A program made the translations under genes and the position numbers. The notes under the pieces are model-generated. The model was not told where the DNA came from, did no database searches, and saw only the letters and a list, made by a program, of their open reading frames with translations. Below, piece by piece: positions 24,376-33,937 of a stretch of DNA of 64,000 nt (position 1 is the stretch's first letter; every line of letters starts with the position of its first letter). Origin of the DNA: Marinobacter guineae (lineage in GTDB: Bacteria; Pseudomonadota; Gammaproteobacteria; Pseudomonadales; Oleiphilaceae); the NCBI RefSeq assembly GCF_002744735.1, contig NZ_KZ319339.1:1364001-1428000 (forward strand), read 5' to 3'.

Positions 24376-25398
24376 ATGACTCAGTCACACGCCTGCCATC
24401 GAATAAGCACGTCTTCCACGCTTTCTGTCTGGGTACTCGCCCTTGCCCTTCCGCTGCCTGCGATGGCGGAGTTCAAACCGATGAACGATGGGGCCCTGTC
24501 GGGGGTCACCGGGCAGGCGGGGGTGACGATTGAGCTGGAGACCAAGCTCAGCATTGATCGCTTCAGCTGGATTGATGAAGGTTCGCTGAATGTGAACGGG
24601 CTGCGGCTCTCTGGCCAGAACGATACGGTGCTGGACAACATGAAGCTGACGATCGATATTGCCGGCGATGGGGAGGTGCTTGAGCACGGGTTTTCGGAGA
24701 TTGCCCGTAGAGCCAATTCGGGGTTGTTGGACCCAAACAATCCGGATATGGCCGATGCTCTGGCGAAGTATTCTGTCGCTGGCTCTTTTGGTAAGCAGTT
24801 CGATAGCGGTGATCTGGTGATGCACCTGGGTGCGACGGATTATGGCGATCCGACCAGTCTGGAGGATTATCTTCAGGCGGTGGATTTTGAGCTGGCGGTG
24901 GACAGTGTGACCAGTTCAGGCAACGAGGGTTCGGCGACTCTGTTCTCGGATATCCTGTTGCAGGGTCACATCGGGCCGACGGATCTTGTAATTCGAAATG
25001 GGGGCAGTTCCACCCGTACTCTGACGAACGGCAATGAGGTTTCCGGTTCGGAGTTGCAGCTGGATACTCACTTCGAGATTACCAACGGCAGTCTGAACTG
25101 GGATGCCGCTGACGTTATCCTGCTGTTCAACTTTGCCGCCGTGGGCATCGAGGGGCTGCAGATTCATAACCGCCGGGGCGACGATACTCTCGGACACTTC
25201 GGAATGGCCAGTGCAACGGCGAAGTTGTCGCGGGGCACCAGCGCTGCTTCTGCCAAGGAGGGCCTGTCGGTTCACGATGTGGAGTTCCGGGCGGATATCG
25301 ATATGCCCGTGTTCAAAGTAGGCGGCACCAGCATTGGTAGCGTTCAGTTCACGGACTTCGCCATTACCAACACCACCATGATGGTTTATGGACACTAG
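24376..25398 (+). CDS. Exported protein with a LSGVTGQAGVTIE N-terminal motif (DUF6160/FilA-like)
   Basis: A 340-residue protein with a signal peptide (to about residue 30, ALPLPAMAEF), then KPMNDGALSGVTGQAGVTIELE, a motif shared with FilA-like putative pilus or surface proteins. The rest is low in cysteine, rich in D, G, S and T, and reads as beta-strands (SGSELQLDTHFEITNGSLNWDAAD), suggesting a surface or outer-membrane-associated beta-rich protein. Function is unknown. It stands alone between the alkB regulator and an inner-membrane protein gene. Confidence 0.7.
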   Translation: MTQSHACHRISTSSTLSVWVLALALPLPAMAEFKPMNDGALSGVTGQAGVTIELETKLSIDRFSWIDEGSLNVNGLRLSGQNDTVLDNMKLTIDIAGDGEVLEHGFSEIARRANSGLLDPNNPDMADALAKYSVAGSFGKQFDSGDLVMHLGATDYGDPTSLEDYLQAVDFELAVDSVTSSGNEGSATLFSDILLQGHIGPTDLVIRNGGSSTRTLTNGNEVSGSELQLDTHFEITNGSLNWDAADVILLFNFAAVGIEGLQIHNRRGDDTLGHFGMASATAKLSRGTSAASAKEGLSVHDVEFRADIDMPVFKVGGTSIGSVQFTDFAITNTTMMVYGH

Positions 25399-25452
25399 AC
25401 ACCAACCACACCCTACCCTGTAAACTGCCCGTCTTACTCTGACGGGCAGCCC

Positions 25453-26508
25453 ATGACTGACTCCACTGACATCGATTACTCACAGCGCACCTCCGGGCGA
25501 CGGCTGGCAATCTTCAGTCTGCTGTTCGTCGCGCTCACGACTGCCGGGCTGTACACCGTTTATGATCAGTTTGCCGAGCGGAGTATTAACTTCGATAACC
25601 GGCTCATCCAGCCGGGTGCCGTGCTTTCGATCATCGGCCTCTTGCTCATCTATTTTGTGGCAGACGGGCTGCGCCTCTACTTCACGCTCAGGGCTCTCGG
25701 TCAGCGGATGGCACTGTCGACCATGTTCCGGCTGGTGTTCATCAATCTCTTTTTCTCCAATATCACACCCATGGCGACAGGCGGCGGGTTCGCGCAGATC
25801 TGGTACCTTAACAACCACGGGGTGCCTGTGGGCACAGCCACGGCGGCCACCACCATTCGGACCGTGCTGGCGGTCATATTCATCTTTTCCCTGACGCCTG
25901 TGTTTCTGCTCACGCTGAATGCGCTGAAGGATCACGCCATTACCGGAAGCGTCGGTACTGCCCTGGCGGTCTTTATCCTGATTTACCTGGGCTTTTTCGC
26001 CATTCTGTTGTTCCGGACTCACTGGCTTATCGGTCCGCTCAGTAACCTTCTGAGCACTGCCCGCCGGATGCACCTGATCAGCGAATCCCGGCACCGGCGC
26101 TGGCAGTTCAAGGCCCGCCGGGAGATGCTGCGATTCTCCGGCAGCTTCAGCGACTACCTTCGCGGCCGCCCGCTCTTCGTGGTGATGTCCATTCTGTTTA
26201 CCGCGGTTTTCCTGCTCAGCCTGTTCAGTTTCCCGGCGCTGCTAATCTACTGGCTGGGCTATAGTGTGGATTACCTGGTGTCCCTGGGGCTGCTGGTGGT
26301 AACCACGTTCATCATGTATTTCTCACCCACCCCCGGGGCGTCTGGCATTTCGGAGGGTGTTTTTGGCAGCTTCTTCCGGGATATCCTCTCTGGTAATCAC
26401 CTGATTCTGGTGATTGTCGGCTGGCGTTTGCTGACCATCTACCTGGGCATGATTGTCGGACTGGTGGTCTTCCAGAGGGAACTGATTGCCAATCGCAGGA
26501 GCGCCTGA
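25453..26508 (+). CDS. YbhN/LPG-synthase-like integral membrane protein
   Basis: A 351-residue protein with about eight membrane helices matching the lysylphosphatidylglycerol synthase transmembrane family (UPF0104): LFINLFFSNITPMATGGGFAQIWYL near residue 95 and YFSPTPGASGISEGVFGSFF near 290 are its conserved stretches. Members are thought to move or modify lipid-linked substrates. The stop overlaps the next start (TGATG), so it is coupled to the glycosyltransferase fusion, and the pair probably acts on one membrane glycolipid; this is inference. Confidence 0.82.
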   Translation: MTDSTDIDYSQRTSGRRLAIFSLLFVALTTAGLYTVYDQFAERSINFDNRLIQPGAVLSIIGLLLIYFVADGLRLYFTLRALGQRMALSTMFRLVFINLFFSNITPMATGGGFAQIWYLNNHGVPVGTATAATTIRTVLAVIFIFSLTPVFLLTLNALKDHAITGSVGTALAVFILIYLGFFAILLFRTHWLIGPLSNLLSTARRMHLISESRHRRWQFKARREMLRFSGSFSDYLRGRPLFVVMSILFTAVFLLSLFSFPALLIYWLGYSVDYLVSLGLLVVTTFIMYFSPTPGASGISEGVFGSFFRDILSGNHLILVIVGWRLLTIYLGMIVGLVVFQRELIANRRSA

Positions 26509-28751
26509 TGATTTTCCGAAACCCACTCAAACTTCTGTTCTACCTGTGTTTGCTGGTGGTGCTTCTGCTGGTTGGCTACAAAGTTTACCTGAACCTGTTT
26601 ACGGAGGATTTCGAAGGCGTTCACACCGAGCAGGTTGAGCGGATTGGTCGCCTTGTCGAGCCCGGAAAACCTTTCAGCTTCGCTGTCGTTGGTAACATCA
26701 ATAACTCGGTGGGCATCTTTGAAGACCGCATCATTCCCGAGCTGAACGGTTCCGGCATCGAGTTTATGGTGTCCGCCGGCAATGCCGTCAGTGGTGGCGG
26801 GGAAGACAAATACCGCGCGCTTTATGGCACCCTGAGCCATCTGGACATTCCCTACCTGCTTACCTTCGGCGCCCACGAATACGAGCAATTCGGCAGCTTC
26901 CGGTTCTATGACCACTTCGGCCCGCACTTTTTCAGTATCCAGGCGGGCAATGCCCGGCTTATTTTCCTGGACAGCACCGGCAAAACCCCCTGGCGCTGGC
27001 AGATGCGGTGGCTGAATGACCTGCTGAAGCAGGATTCGTCCAAGGCCAGGATCCTGTTTATCGGCCACCCGCCCCTGCATCCCGACCAAAACGCGCCGTT
27101 TGATCAGAAGGCGGATTATCTGGCGCCGCCCGAGTTCCGGGACGCGCTGCTCGAAACCGTGAGTGACCACAATATTGACCAGGTGTTTTCCGCCAACCTG
27201 TCACTGTATTCGGAAAAGTCCGTGGACGGCACCACCTTCATTACCACCGGGGGTGCCGGCGGCCTGGTAATGAACAACGACACCAGCTTCTACCACTATG
27301 TGCGGGTGAATGTGAGTGCTGAAGGTGACGTGAGCCACAGCCTGCAGCGCATGGAAGTGGGCCAGCATCCGGTTCTGAAGCGCCTGGAGAGCCTCTGGTT
27401 CTTTATCTATTCCGTGTTCTATACCGGCTATATCAATTTCCTGCTGATTGTTGCGGTGTTCGCGGCCATCACCATCAAGCTCTACGGTGCCATTTTCATC
27501 GGCAAGGACTACTACCCGGATTACGATCTGGACCCGGCGCCGTGGCTGGAGCGCCCGCTGAGAGTGGCCATGTTTACCAATAACTACCTGCCGTTCATCG
27601 GTGGCGTCCCCATTTCAATTGAGCGGCTGCGCCGGGGCCTGGAAAAGCTGGGAGACAAGCTGCTGATCGTAGCGCCCCGTTACAAGGGCCAACCGGAAGC
27701 AGAAGCCCATGTGCTTCGGGTGCCCTCCCTGTTTTCAATGGGCGAGGAACGGGAATTCCGGCTGGCCAACATATTCCTGGGCAGGATCCGCAAGCGGGTT
27801 CGTGCCTTCGGTCCGGATATCATCCATCTGCACCACCCCTTTTGGCTGGGCTCGCTAGGGCTGTTCGTTGCCCGCAGGCTTAAAGTGCCGGCAATCTATA
27901 CTTACCATACCCGCCTGGAGCACTACGCCCACTTTGTGCCGCTGCCGGGCATGCTGTTCCGGAACCTGATTTCCCACGCCCTGATCAAGCATTTTGCCAA
28001 CAAATGCGATGGTGTGATCGTGCCCACCTACTCCACCGAGGAATACCTGCGGATGATCGGGGTGAAGACGCCCACGTTTGTGCAACCCACGGGCATTGAA
28101 TACCAGCGTTTCCAGGATGTTCGCCCGGAAGACATTGAGCAGCTGCGCGACCAGCTGAACCTGGGCGATGAAAAGGTGTTCGTCAGCGTTTCCCGGTTAT
28201 CCAATGAAAAGAATATCGACTTCATGATTGAAGCGATTGATGCACTGAGGCGGGAAACCGATGTGCCTTTCCGGTTCCTGATGATTGGCGATGGCCATCA
28301 AAAAGACCGCCTTCAGGAGAAAATAGAACAGCTTGGGCTGGCCCAGTACTTTACCCTGGTGGGCGCCGTTCCCCCGGAAGACATGGCCATCTGGTACCGA
28401 CTGGGTGACGCTTTCCTGTTTGCCTCGAAATCCGAGACCCAGGGCATGGTGATACTGGAGGCCATGGCCGCCGGGCTGCCGGTGGTGGCCGTGCGTTCCA
28501 GTGGTATTGAGGATGTGGTGCGGCACGGATTCAATGGCTTCAAGACGCCAGAGAAGCAGGATCAGTGGCGGGCACAAGTGAAAAAACTGCTGGAAGATGA
28601 CGAACTGCGCGAGCAACTGGCTGAGCAGGCTCTGGATTTCGCGAAGGACTATTCCGTGGAGCAGTTCGCTACCGATGTCCGCACGATTTACGCCACCAGC
28701 CTGGCCATGTTCGCCAAGAAGCGGAGCCGCTCCGGTCACACATTGCAATAA
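26508..28751 (+). CDS. Fusion of a metallophosphoesterase-like domain and a GT4 glycosyltransferase
   Basis: 747 residues. An N-terminal membrane anchor (about 10-27) precedes a calcineurin-like phosphoesterase fold (about 60-290); a second hydrophobic stretch (about 300-328) leads to a GT-B glycosyltransferase family 4 domain (about 345-735) with TNNYLPFIGGVPISIERLRRG, SVSRLSNEKNIDF and the EX7E motif in ETQGMVILEAMA. The phosphoesterase has lost most metal ligands: DXH is replaced by GNINN, GDXXD by AGNAVS, GNHE by GAHE, and GHXH is absent. It is probably inactive or a binding domain. Likely role: sugar transfer to a lipid with the upstream YbhN-like protein. Confidence 0.85.
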   Translation: MIFRNPLKLLFYLCLLVVLLLVGYKVYLNLFTEDFEGVHTEQVERIGRLVEPGKPFSFAVVGNINNSVGIFEDRIIPELNGSGIEFMVSAGNAVSGGGEDKYRALYGTLSHLDIPYLLTFGAHEYEQFGSFRFYDHFGPHFFSIQAGNARLIFLDSTGKTPWRWQMRWLNDLLKQDSSKARILFIGHPPLHPDQNAPFDQKADYLAPPEFRDALLETVSDHNIDQVFSANLSLYSEKSVDGTTFITTGGAGGLVMNNDTSFYHYVRVNVSAEGDVSHSLQRMEVGQHPVLKRLESLWFFIYSVFYTGYINFLLIVAVFAAITIKLYGAIFIGKDYYPDYDLDPAPWLERPLRVAMFTNNYLPFIGGVPISIERLRRGLEKLGDKLLIVAPRYKGQPEAEAHVLRVPSLFSMGEEREFRLANIFLGRIRKRVRAFGPDIIHLHHPFWLGSLGLFVARRLKVPAIYTYHTRLEHYAHFVPLPGMLFRNLISHALIKHFANKCDGVIVPTYSTEEYLRMIGVKTPTFVQPTGIEYQRFQDVRPEDIEQLRDQLNLGDEKVFVSVSRLSNEKNIDFMIEAIDALRRETDVPFRFLMIGDGHQKDRLQEKIEQLGLAQYFTLVGAVPPEDMAIWYRLGDAFLFASKSETQGMVILEAMAAGLPVVAVRSSGIEDVVRHGFNGFKTPEKQDQWRAQVKKLLEDDELREQLAEQALDFAKDYSVEQFATDVRTIYATSLAMFAKKRSRSGHTLQ

Positions 28752-28895
28752 GCGGGGTCCCGGAGAGGCTGTGGCGCCGACTTGCTGCTGCAGCGACGAC
28801 GATCGCGGCGATTGACTGCCCCTTTCAGGGCGGTGTAAGGTTTTCCGCTACAGGCCGCAACACTCCGATACAAAACAAAAAAAAGGAAATATGAG

Positions 28896-29891
28896 ATGAT
28901 CAGATTTATCCGCAGTAAGCTGGCATTCCTGGCCGCGCTCACCGTGGCCGCCGGGGTCCAGGCCAGCGAATTCACCGACATGGATCCGGTGACCCTGCGC
29001 CTCGCCCACGTGGTCAACGAGCAGGATGGCTTCCACATTGCCGCCAAGAAGTTCGAGGCACTGGTCGAAGCGCGCACCGAGGGCAAGGTAGATATCGAGA
29101 TCTACCCCAACGCCAGCCTTGGCGATGAGCGCACCCTGCTTGAGGGCATGCAGATCGGTACCGTAGACATGGGCGTGATCACCAACGGTCCGGTGGCTAA
29201 CTTTCTGGAAGATATAGCGGTGTTCGAGCTGCCATTCCTGTTCCCCTCCCCCGAAGCGGCGTACGAGGTACTTGATGGTCCGATCGGCCAAGAGCTGCTT
29301 GACCGTCTCGCCGAGGTTAACCTCAAGGGACTGGCCTACGCCGAGCGCGGTTTTCGCAATCTCACCAATAGCGAACACCCGGTGGAGCGACCCGAGGACA
29401 TCGACGGCCTGCGTATCCGCGTAATGGAGAACCCGGTCTACGTCGACACCTTCCGCGAGCTGGGCGCCAACGCCGTGCCGATGGCCTGGACCGAGGCGCT
29501 GACTGCCATGCAGCAGGGCACCATTGACGGACAGGAGAATCCGGTTAACGTCATCCATTCCTTCAAACTCTACGAGACTCAGGACTTCATGACGATGTCG
29601 CGCCATACCTATGCACCGGCGATCTTCGTCATCGGTATTCCGGTCTGGAGCAATCTGCCTGAAGCTGCACAGCAGGTCCTGAAGCAGGCAGCCCAGGAGG
29701 CCGCTGAGCACGAGCGTCGGGTAAACGCCGAGATGGAGGTCGAGCAGTTGGCCGAGCTTCGCGAGGCAGGTATGCAGATCGTCGAAGAGCCCGACATTAC
29801 CGCGTTCCAGGCGGCGGTAGTCCCGGTCTATGAGAAGTACGGCGAACAGTTCGGCGACTACCTGCCGCGCATCCAGGAGGCGCTCAAGTAA
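28896..29891 (+). CDS. dctP: TRAP transporter substrate-binding protein, DctP family
   Basis: A 331-residue periplasmic binding protein. Signal peptide about 1-24 (AALTVAAGVQASE), then LRLAHVVNEQDGFHIAAKKF and the family segment GLRIRVMENPVYVDTFRELGANAVPM, whose arginine binds a substrate carboxylate. Substrate probably a C4-dicarboxylate or other organic acid; not assignable further. AAGGAAATATGAG precedes the ATG. The stop is immediately followed by the GTG of dctQ. Arginine codons here are nearly all CGC/CGT, while the preceding gene uses CGG often. Confidence 0.92.
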   Translation: MIRFIRSKLAFLAALTVAAGVQASEFTDMDPVTLRLAHVVNEQDGFHIAAKKFEALVEARTEGKVDIEIYPNASLGDERTLLEGMQIGTVDMGVITNGPVANFLEDIAVFELPFLFPSPEAAYEVLDGPIGQELLDRLAEVNLKGLAYAERGFRNLTNSEHPVERPEDIDGLRIRVMENPVYVDTFRELGANAVPMAWTEALTAMQQGTIDGQENPVNVIHSFKLYETQDFMTMSRHTYAPAIFVIGIPVWSNLPEAAQQVLKQAAQEAAEHERRVNAEMEVEQLAELREAGMQIVEEPDITAFQAAVVPVYEKYGEQFGDYLPRIQEALK

Positions 29892-30413
29892 GTGTCCTCT
29901 TTCGCCCATTCCCTGCTGCGACGGCTGCGGTGGAGTGAGCGCGCCCTTGATGCCGTCATCGCCCCTGTGGTCTTCATGGCGATGACGGCCTTGATCGGTG
30001 TGATCACCCTGCAGATCATCTCGCGAGGGCTCTTTACTGCGGTAGGTTGGACTGAAGAGGTCGCCCGCTTCCTCCTGATTTGGATCACATTCCTCGCCGC
30101 TACTTTGGCCTTCCAACGCGGCCGGCACATCGCTATGACCTTCGTGGTGGATACCCTTCCCGGCCTGCCTGGGCGCTTGGCCCGCATCGTCGCACTGCTA
30201 GTGGCGCTGGGCTTTCTGGTTGCGCTGATCGTGGTCGGCCTGGAGTATATGCAGTTACAGAGCTTCCAGAAATCTTCCTCGTTGCGCCTCTCCATGACCT
30301 GGGTCTACGCGGTCATGCCGCTTGCCGCGGCAATCATGGCCTGGTATGTCCTGGTCGATCTCTGTGCCCTGGCGGTAGACCAGCATGAACCTCGCGACTC
30401 AGACGGCGAATAG
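29892..30413 (+). CDS. dctQ: TRAP transporter small permease, DctQ family
   Basis: A 173-residue membrane protein with four predicted helices, typical of the small TRAP subunit: EEVARFLLIWITFLAATLAFQRGRHIAM is the family core. It starts with GTG directly after the dctP stop codon with no gap and ends 6 bases before dctM. It couples the Na+-driven large subunit with the binding protein. Confidence 0.92.
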   Translation: MSSFAHSLLRRLRWSERALDAVIAPVVFMAMTALIGVITLQIISRGLFTAVGWTEEVARFLLIWITFLAATLAFQRGRHIAMTFVVDTLPGLPGRLARIVALLVALGFLVALIVVGLEYMQLQSFQKSSSLRLSMTWVYAVMPLAAAIMAWYVLVDLCALAVDQHEPRDSDGE

Positions 30414-30419
30414 GCTCCC

Positions 30420-31679
30420 ATGACCGTTCTGCTCTTCGTGCTATTCCTGATCTTCATGCTGCTCGGCGTGCCCATCGCCCTGGCTATCGGTGCCAGTGCC
30501 CTGGTACCGCTCTATGCCCAGGGCGTGCCGCTGATGGTGGTTCCCCAGCAGATGTTCCAGGGCATCAACTCCTTCGCCTTGGTGGCGGTGCCGATGTTCA
30601 TCCTTGCCGGCGATCTGATGGCCCAGGGCAAAGTGAGCGAGAAGCTGGTGGCCTTCGCCGACTCGCTGTTCGGTTTCCTCAAGGGCGGGCTCTCCATCGT
30701 GTCAGTGGGAGCAGGCATGTTCTTCGCCGCCATCTCTGGCTCCGGGGCCGCCACAACCGCCGCCGTAGGCGCGAGCCTGGTACCCGAGCTGCGCAAGAAG
30801 GGCTACGACCCTGCCAGCGCGGCCAGCCTGATCGCCGCCAGCGGCACCATCGGCGTGGTAATCCCACCCTCGGTGCCGATGATCATCTACGCGGTCATCG
30901 CCCAGCAGTCAGTGTCGGAACTGTTCCTGAACGGTATCGTGCCGGGCATCGTCATGGGCCTCGGGCTGGCCACCATCGCCATCGTCCAGGCTTACCGCAG
31001 GAACTACCCGCGCGGTACTGAGCTGTCGGTCGCCACCATATGGAAAACCTTCAGGAGCGCCAGCTGGGGGCTGGCGACACCGCTGATCATCCTCGGCGGC
31101 ATTTTCTCAGGGGTGTTCACGCCCAGCGAGGCGGCGGTGGTCGCGGTCAACTATGCCCTGCTGGTGTCACTGTTCATTTACCGTGACCTGAACCTCGCCG
31201 ACGTCTACCGTATCCTGATTCGCTCGGCGATCACCACCTCGGTAATCATGCTGGTGATCACTACTTCGGCGGTACTCAGCTGGACCCTCTCCAGCTGGCA
31301 GGTCCCCGGCACCATCGCCGTGGCGGTGCTGTCACTGTCGACTGACCCCTACGTGATCATGCTATTGGTGGTAGCGGTGATTCTACTCACAGGGGTGTTC
31401 ATTGAGACGGCGAGCGCATTGATCATCCTTACGCCGGTACTGTTGCCGCTGGTCACCCGGCTGGGCATCGATCCGATCCACTTCGGCCTAATCATTGTGG
31501 TAGGACTGGCCATCGGTATGATCACCCCACCGGTGGCGATCAACCTCTATGTAGCGTCCTCGGTCACCCGGCTGCCGCTGGAGCGCATTACCCGGGCGAT
31601 CATCCCCTATCTGCTGGGGCTGATCGCAGTGCTGCTGCTGGTCGTCTACGTGCCGATCCTGGCCGGCTGGTCGGGATGA
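30420..31679 (+). CDS. dctM: TRAP transporter large permease, DctM family
   Basis: A 419-residue, very hydrophobic protein with about 12 helices. DctM markers: VPMFILAGDLMAQGKVSEKLV, AISGSGAATTAAVGASLVPELRKKGYD, GTIGVVIPPSVPMIIYAV and the C-terminal GLAIGMITPPVAINLYVASS. It is the ion-coupled channel subunit. The operon dctPQM ends here; no terminator is clear in the 151 bases before the next gene. Confidence 0.94.
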   Translation: MTVLLFVLFLIFMLLGVPIALAIGASALVPLYAQGVPLMVVPQQMFQGINSFALVAVPMFILAGDLMAQGKVSEKLVAFADSLFGFLKGGLSIVSVGAGMFFAAISGSGAATTAAVGASLVPELRKKGYDPASAASLIAASGTIGVVIPPSVPMIIYAVIAQQSVSELFLNGIVPGIVMGLGLATIAIVQAYRRNYPRGTELSVATIWKTFRSASWGLATPLIILGGIFSGVFTPSEAAVVAVNYALLVSLFIYRDLNLADVYRILIRSAITTSVIMLVITTSAVLSWTLSSWQVPGTIAVAVLSLSTDPYVIMLLVVAVILLTGVFIETASALIILTPVLLPLVTRLGIDPIHFGLIIVVGLAIGMITPPVAINLYVASSVTRLPLERITRAIIPYLLGLIAVLLLVVYVPILAGWSG

Positions 31680-31830
31680 TCCATGCCCGGGAAACGGCTC
31701 AAGAGGGACGAGTACCCCCACGCTTCGGCCGCACACAGCACCAGGCCGGGTCGGAGTTTTCGCCGGACCGCTGATCGGTCTAAACTGAATTCACGTATCA
31801 AAAAGGTCCTTTTAACCATCGGAGAGTAAC

Positions 31831-32778
31831 GTGAGCGGCATCCCCGTCGGAATCAGCACCTGCCTGCTGGGCAAGGAAGTTCGCCATGATGGCGGGCACA
31901 AGCATTCCCGCTATTGCACCCAGGTGCTGTCAAAGCATTTTGAGTTCCGTTCCATCTGCCCGGAGCTGGAAGCGGGCCTGGGTGTACCGCGCCCTGCCAT
32001 TCATCTGCGCGAGTACAGCGATGGCCTCCGGCTGATTGAAACCAAAGGCACGGCGGATCACACCGACGCCATGCAGGGCTTTATCGGCCAGATCATGCCC
32101 ACCCTGGCAGACCTTCGGGGATACATCCTGATGGCCAAGTCGCCCAGCTGCGGCATGGAGCGAATAAAGGTTCATAACGAGAACGGCCAGGTAATCCACC
32201 GGGACAGCCGGGGCATGTTTGCCGAGGCGCTGCTGAAAGCCTACCCGCTGATGCCGGTGGAAGAAGAAGGCCGCCTGAACGATGACATGCTTCGGGAAAA
32301 CTTCATTGAGCGGGTCTTTGCCTACGACGACTGGATGCAGAATGTGGCCGGCGAGAATCTCTCCGCCAGGGCACTGATCGAGTTCCATACCCGCCACAAG
32401 TTTCAGCTTCTGGCCCACTCCGAAAAAATCTACCGCCAGCTTGGCCCCATGCTGGGAGACCTAAAATCCGAGCCGCTGGAAAACATCGCTGAACGCTACA
32501 TCCACCCGTTCATGGAAGCCATGAGCCAGAAGGTCAGCCGGGGCTCACACATGAACGCCATGCAGCACCTGATGGGTTACCTCAGGGACTCCATGGGCGA
32601 TGAGGACCGCAAGGTGCTGATGGAACAGATGGAAGCCTATCGCCGGGGCGAGGTGCCCTTGGTGGTGCCGATGACGCTGCTGCGCATGGCCCAGCGCCGG
32701 GAGCCGGTGGACTATCTGCACGCCCAGAAGTACCTGACGCCCTACCCGGACGAGCTTGGGCTCCGGAATAACGTTTAG
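31831..32778 (+). CDS. DUF523 and DUF1722 two-domain protein (YbbK-YbgA type)
   Basis: A 315-residue protein. The N-terminal DUF523 domain (about 1-150) has [20 protein letters not shown] and [11 protein letters not shown] with conserved cysteines that suggest a metal or Fe-S site. The C-terminal DUF1722 domain (about 185-300) begins [21 protein letters not shown]. In Pseudomonas relatives such genes sit next to photolyase, but none is in view. Molecular function is unknown. GTG start with GGAGAG upstream. It converges with trhO, their stop codons overlapping by 4 bases. Confidence 0.85.
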   Translation: MSGIPVGISTCLLGKEVRHDGGHKHSRYCTQVLSKHFEFRSICPELEAGLGVPRPAIHLREYSDGLRLIETKGTADHTDAMQGFIGQIMPTLADLRGYILMAKSPSCGMERIKVHNENGQVIHRDSRGMFAEALLKAYPLMPVEEEGRLNDDMLRENFIERVFAYDDWMQNVAGENLSARALIEFHTRHKFQLLAHSEKIYRQLGPMLGDLKSEPLENIAERYIHPFMEAMSQKVSRGSHMNAMQHLMGYLRDSMGDEDRKVLMEQMEAYRRGEVPLVVPMTLLRMAQRREPVDYLHAQKYLTPYPDELGLRNNV

Positions 32779-33782
32779 CGCGCCCGCTCACCTTCCAGAC
32801 TCTTCCTGGCCTGGCGTTCCCGCTCTGCCTTTTTCCGGGCCTTGCGCTCGGCAATGATGCGGGCCGCTTCACCACCCACGTGGGCTTCGCCCCGCTCCTC
32901 GGCCAGACGCATCTGGCGCTCACGCTCGGCAAACCGGGCTTTCTGCTCGTCAGTCAGTGACTCAATGCACCGGTGGCAGCTCACGCCCTGCTCATACTCC
33001 GGGCGCTGTTTATCTTCCTCGGTAATCGGCCGGCGGCAGGCATGGCACTGGTCGTACTCGCCACGCTCCAGCTTGTGATTGACTGTTACCCGGTCATCAA
33101 ACACGAAACATTCTCCGTGCCACAGGCTATTCTCTTCGGGCACGTCTTCCAGGTATTTCAGGATGCCGCCCTTGAGATGATAGACCTCTTCGAAACCCTG
33201 CTCCTTCAGGTATGCCGTGGACTTCTCACAGCGGATTCCGCCGGTGCAGAACATGGCAACCTTCTTGTGCTTTGAAGGGTCCAGGTTCTGCTTCACGTAT
33301 TCCGGGAACTCCCGGAAGGTGTCGGTGGCCGGGTTGACGGCATTTCTGAATGTGCCGATTTCCACTTCGTACTGGTTGCGGGTATCCACCAGAACCACAT
33401 CGGGATCGGAGATCAGATTGTTCCACTCTTTGGGATCGACATAGGTGCCGACAATGCGCTTCGGATCGATTCCGTCCACGCCCATGGTGACGATCTCTTT
33501 CTTGAGCTTCACCTTGGTGCGCTTGAACGGCTGGATATCCACAAAGGATTCTTTGTAGTCAATGCCGTCAAACCGCTCGTCGCTGGCGATCCAGGCTTTC
33601 ACGGCATCAATGCCTCCACGGCTGCCGGCAATGGTGCCATTGATGCCTTCACGGGCCAGCAACAGGGTGCCGTGGACGTCTTTTTCCAGCATCAGGTTCA
33701 GCAGGGGCTGGCGGAGGGATTTGTAATCATTCAGGACTGCGAACTTGTACAGTGCACAGACAACAACGTTGTTGCTCATCAT
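32775..33782 (-). CDS. trhO: tRNA uridine-34 hydroxylase TrhO (YceA, rhodanese-like)
   Basis: A 335-residue protein making 5-hydroxyuridine at tRNA position 34. Order: N-terminal acylphosphatase-like domain ([16 protein letters not shown] near 38-53), rhodanese domain with active-site cysteine in [11 protein letters not shown] (about 183), and a C-terminal CXXC pair region ([22 protein letters not shown]). The lysine/arginine-rich tail [17 protein letters not shown] is a coiled or disordered extension. AGGAGAAG precedes tandem ATGs; the second (33779) may be used. Confidence 0.93.
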   Translation of the reverse strand: MMSNNVVVCALYKFAVLNDYKSLRQPLLNLMLEKDVHGTLLLAREGINGTIAGSRGGIDAVKAWIASDERFDGIDYKESFVDIQPFKRTKVKLKKEIVTMGVDGIDPKRIVGTYVDPKEWNNLISDPDVVLVDTRNQYEVEIGTFRNAVNPATDTFREFPEYVKQNLDPSKHKKVAMFCTGGIRCEKSTAYLKEQGFEEVYHLKGGILKYLEDVPEENSLWHGECFVFDDRVTVNHKLERGEYDQCHACRRPITEEDKQRPEYEQGVSCHRCIESLTDEQKARFAERERQMRLAEERGEAHVGGEAARIIAERKARKKAERERQARKSLEGERAR

Positions 33783-33937
33783 CTTCTCCTGCGGACCGGA
33801 TCGTAAATCCGGAGCATGGGTTCGGGGCTATTTATTCAAAGATCTCAGAGGCCTCAAAGATCGGAGCCTGAGAGGGCGCAAATTTTAACCAACTCAGGCT
33901 CACGATCAAGTGCGGATTTGTGCGGGTTTATAAAGAA

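Noticed and set aside
28772..28785. A GG...GC pair upstream of the TRAP genes as a sigma-54 promoter
   Set aside because: Only 9 bases lie between GG and GC instead of 10, and the flanking bases do not match.
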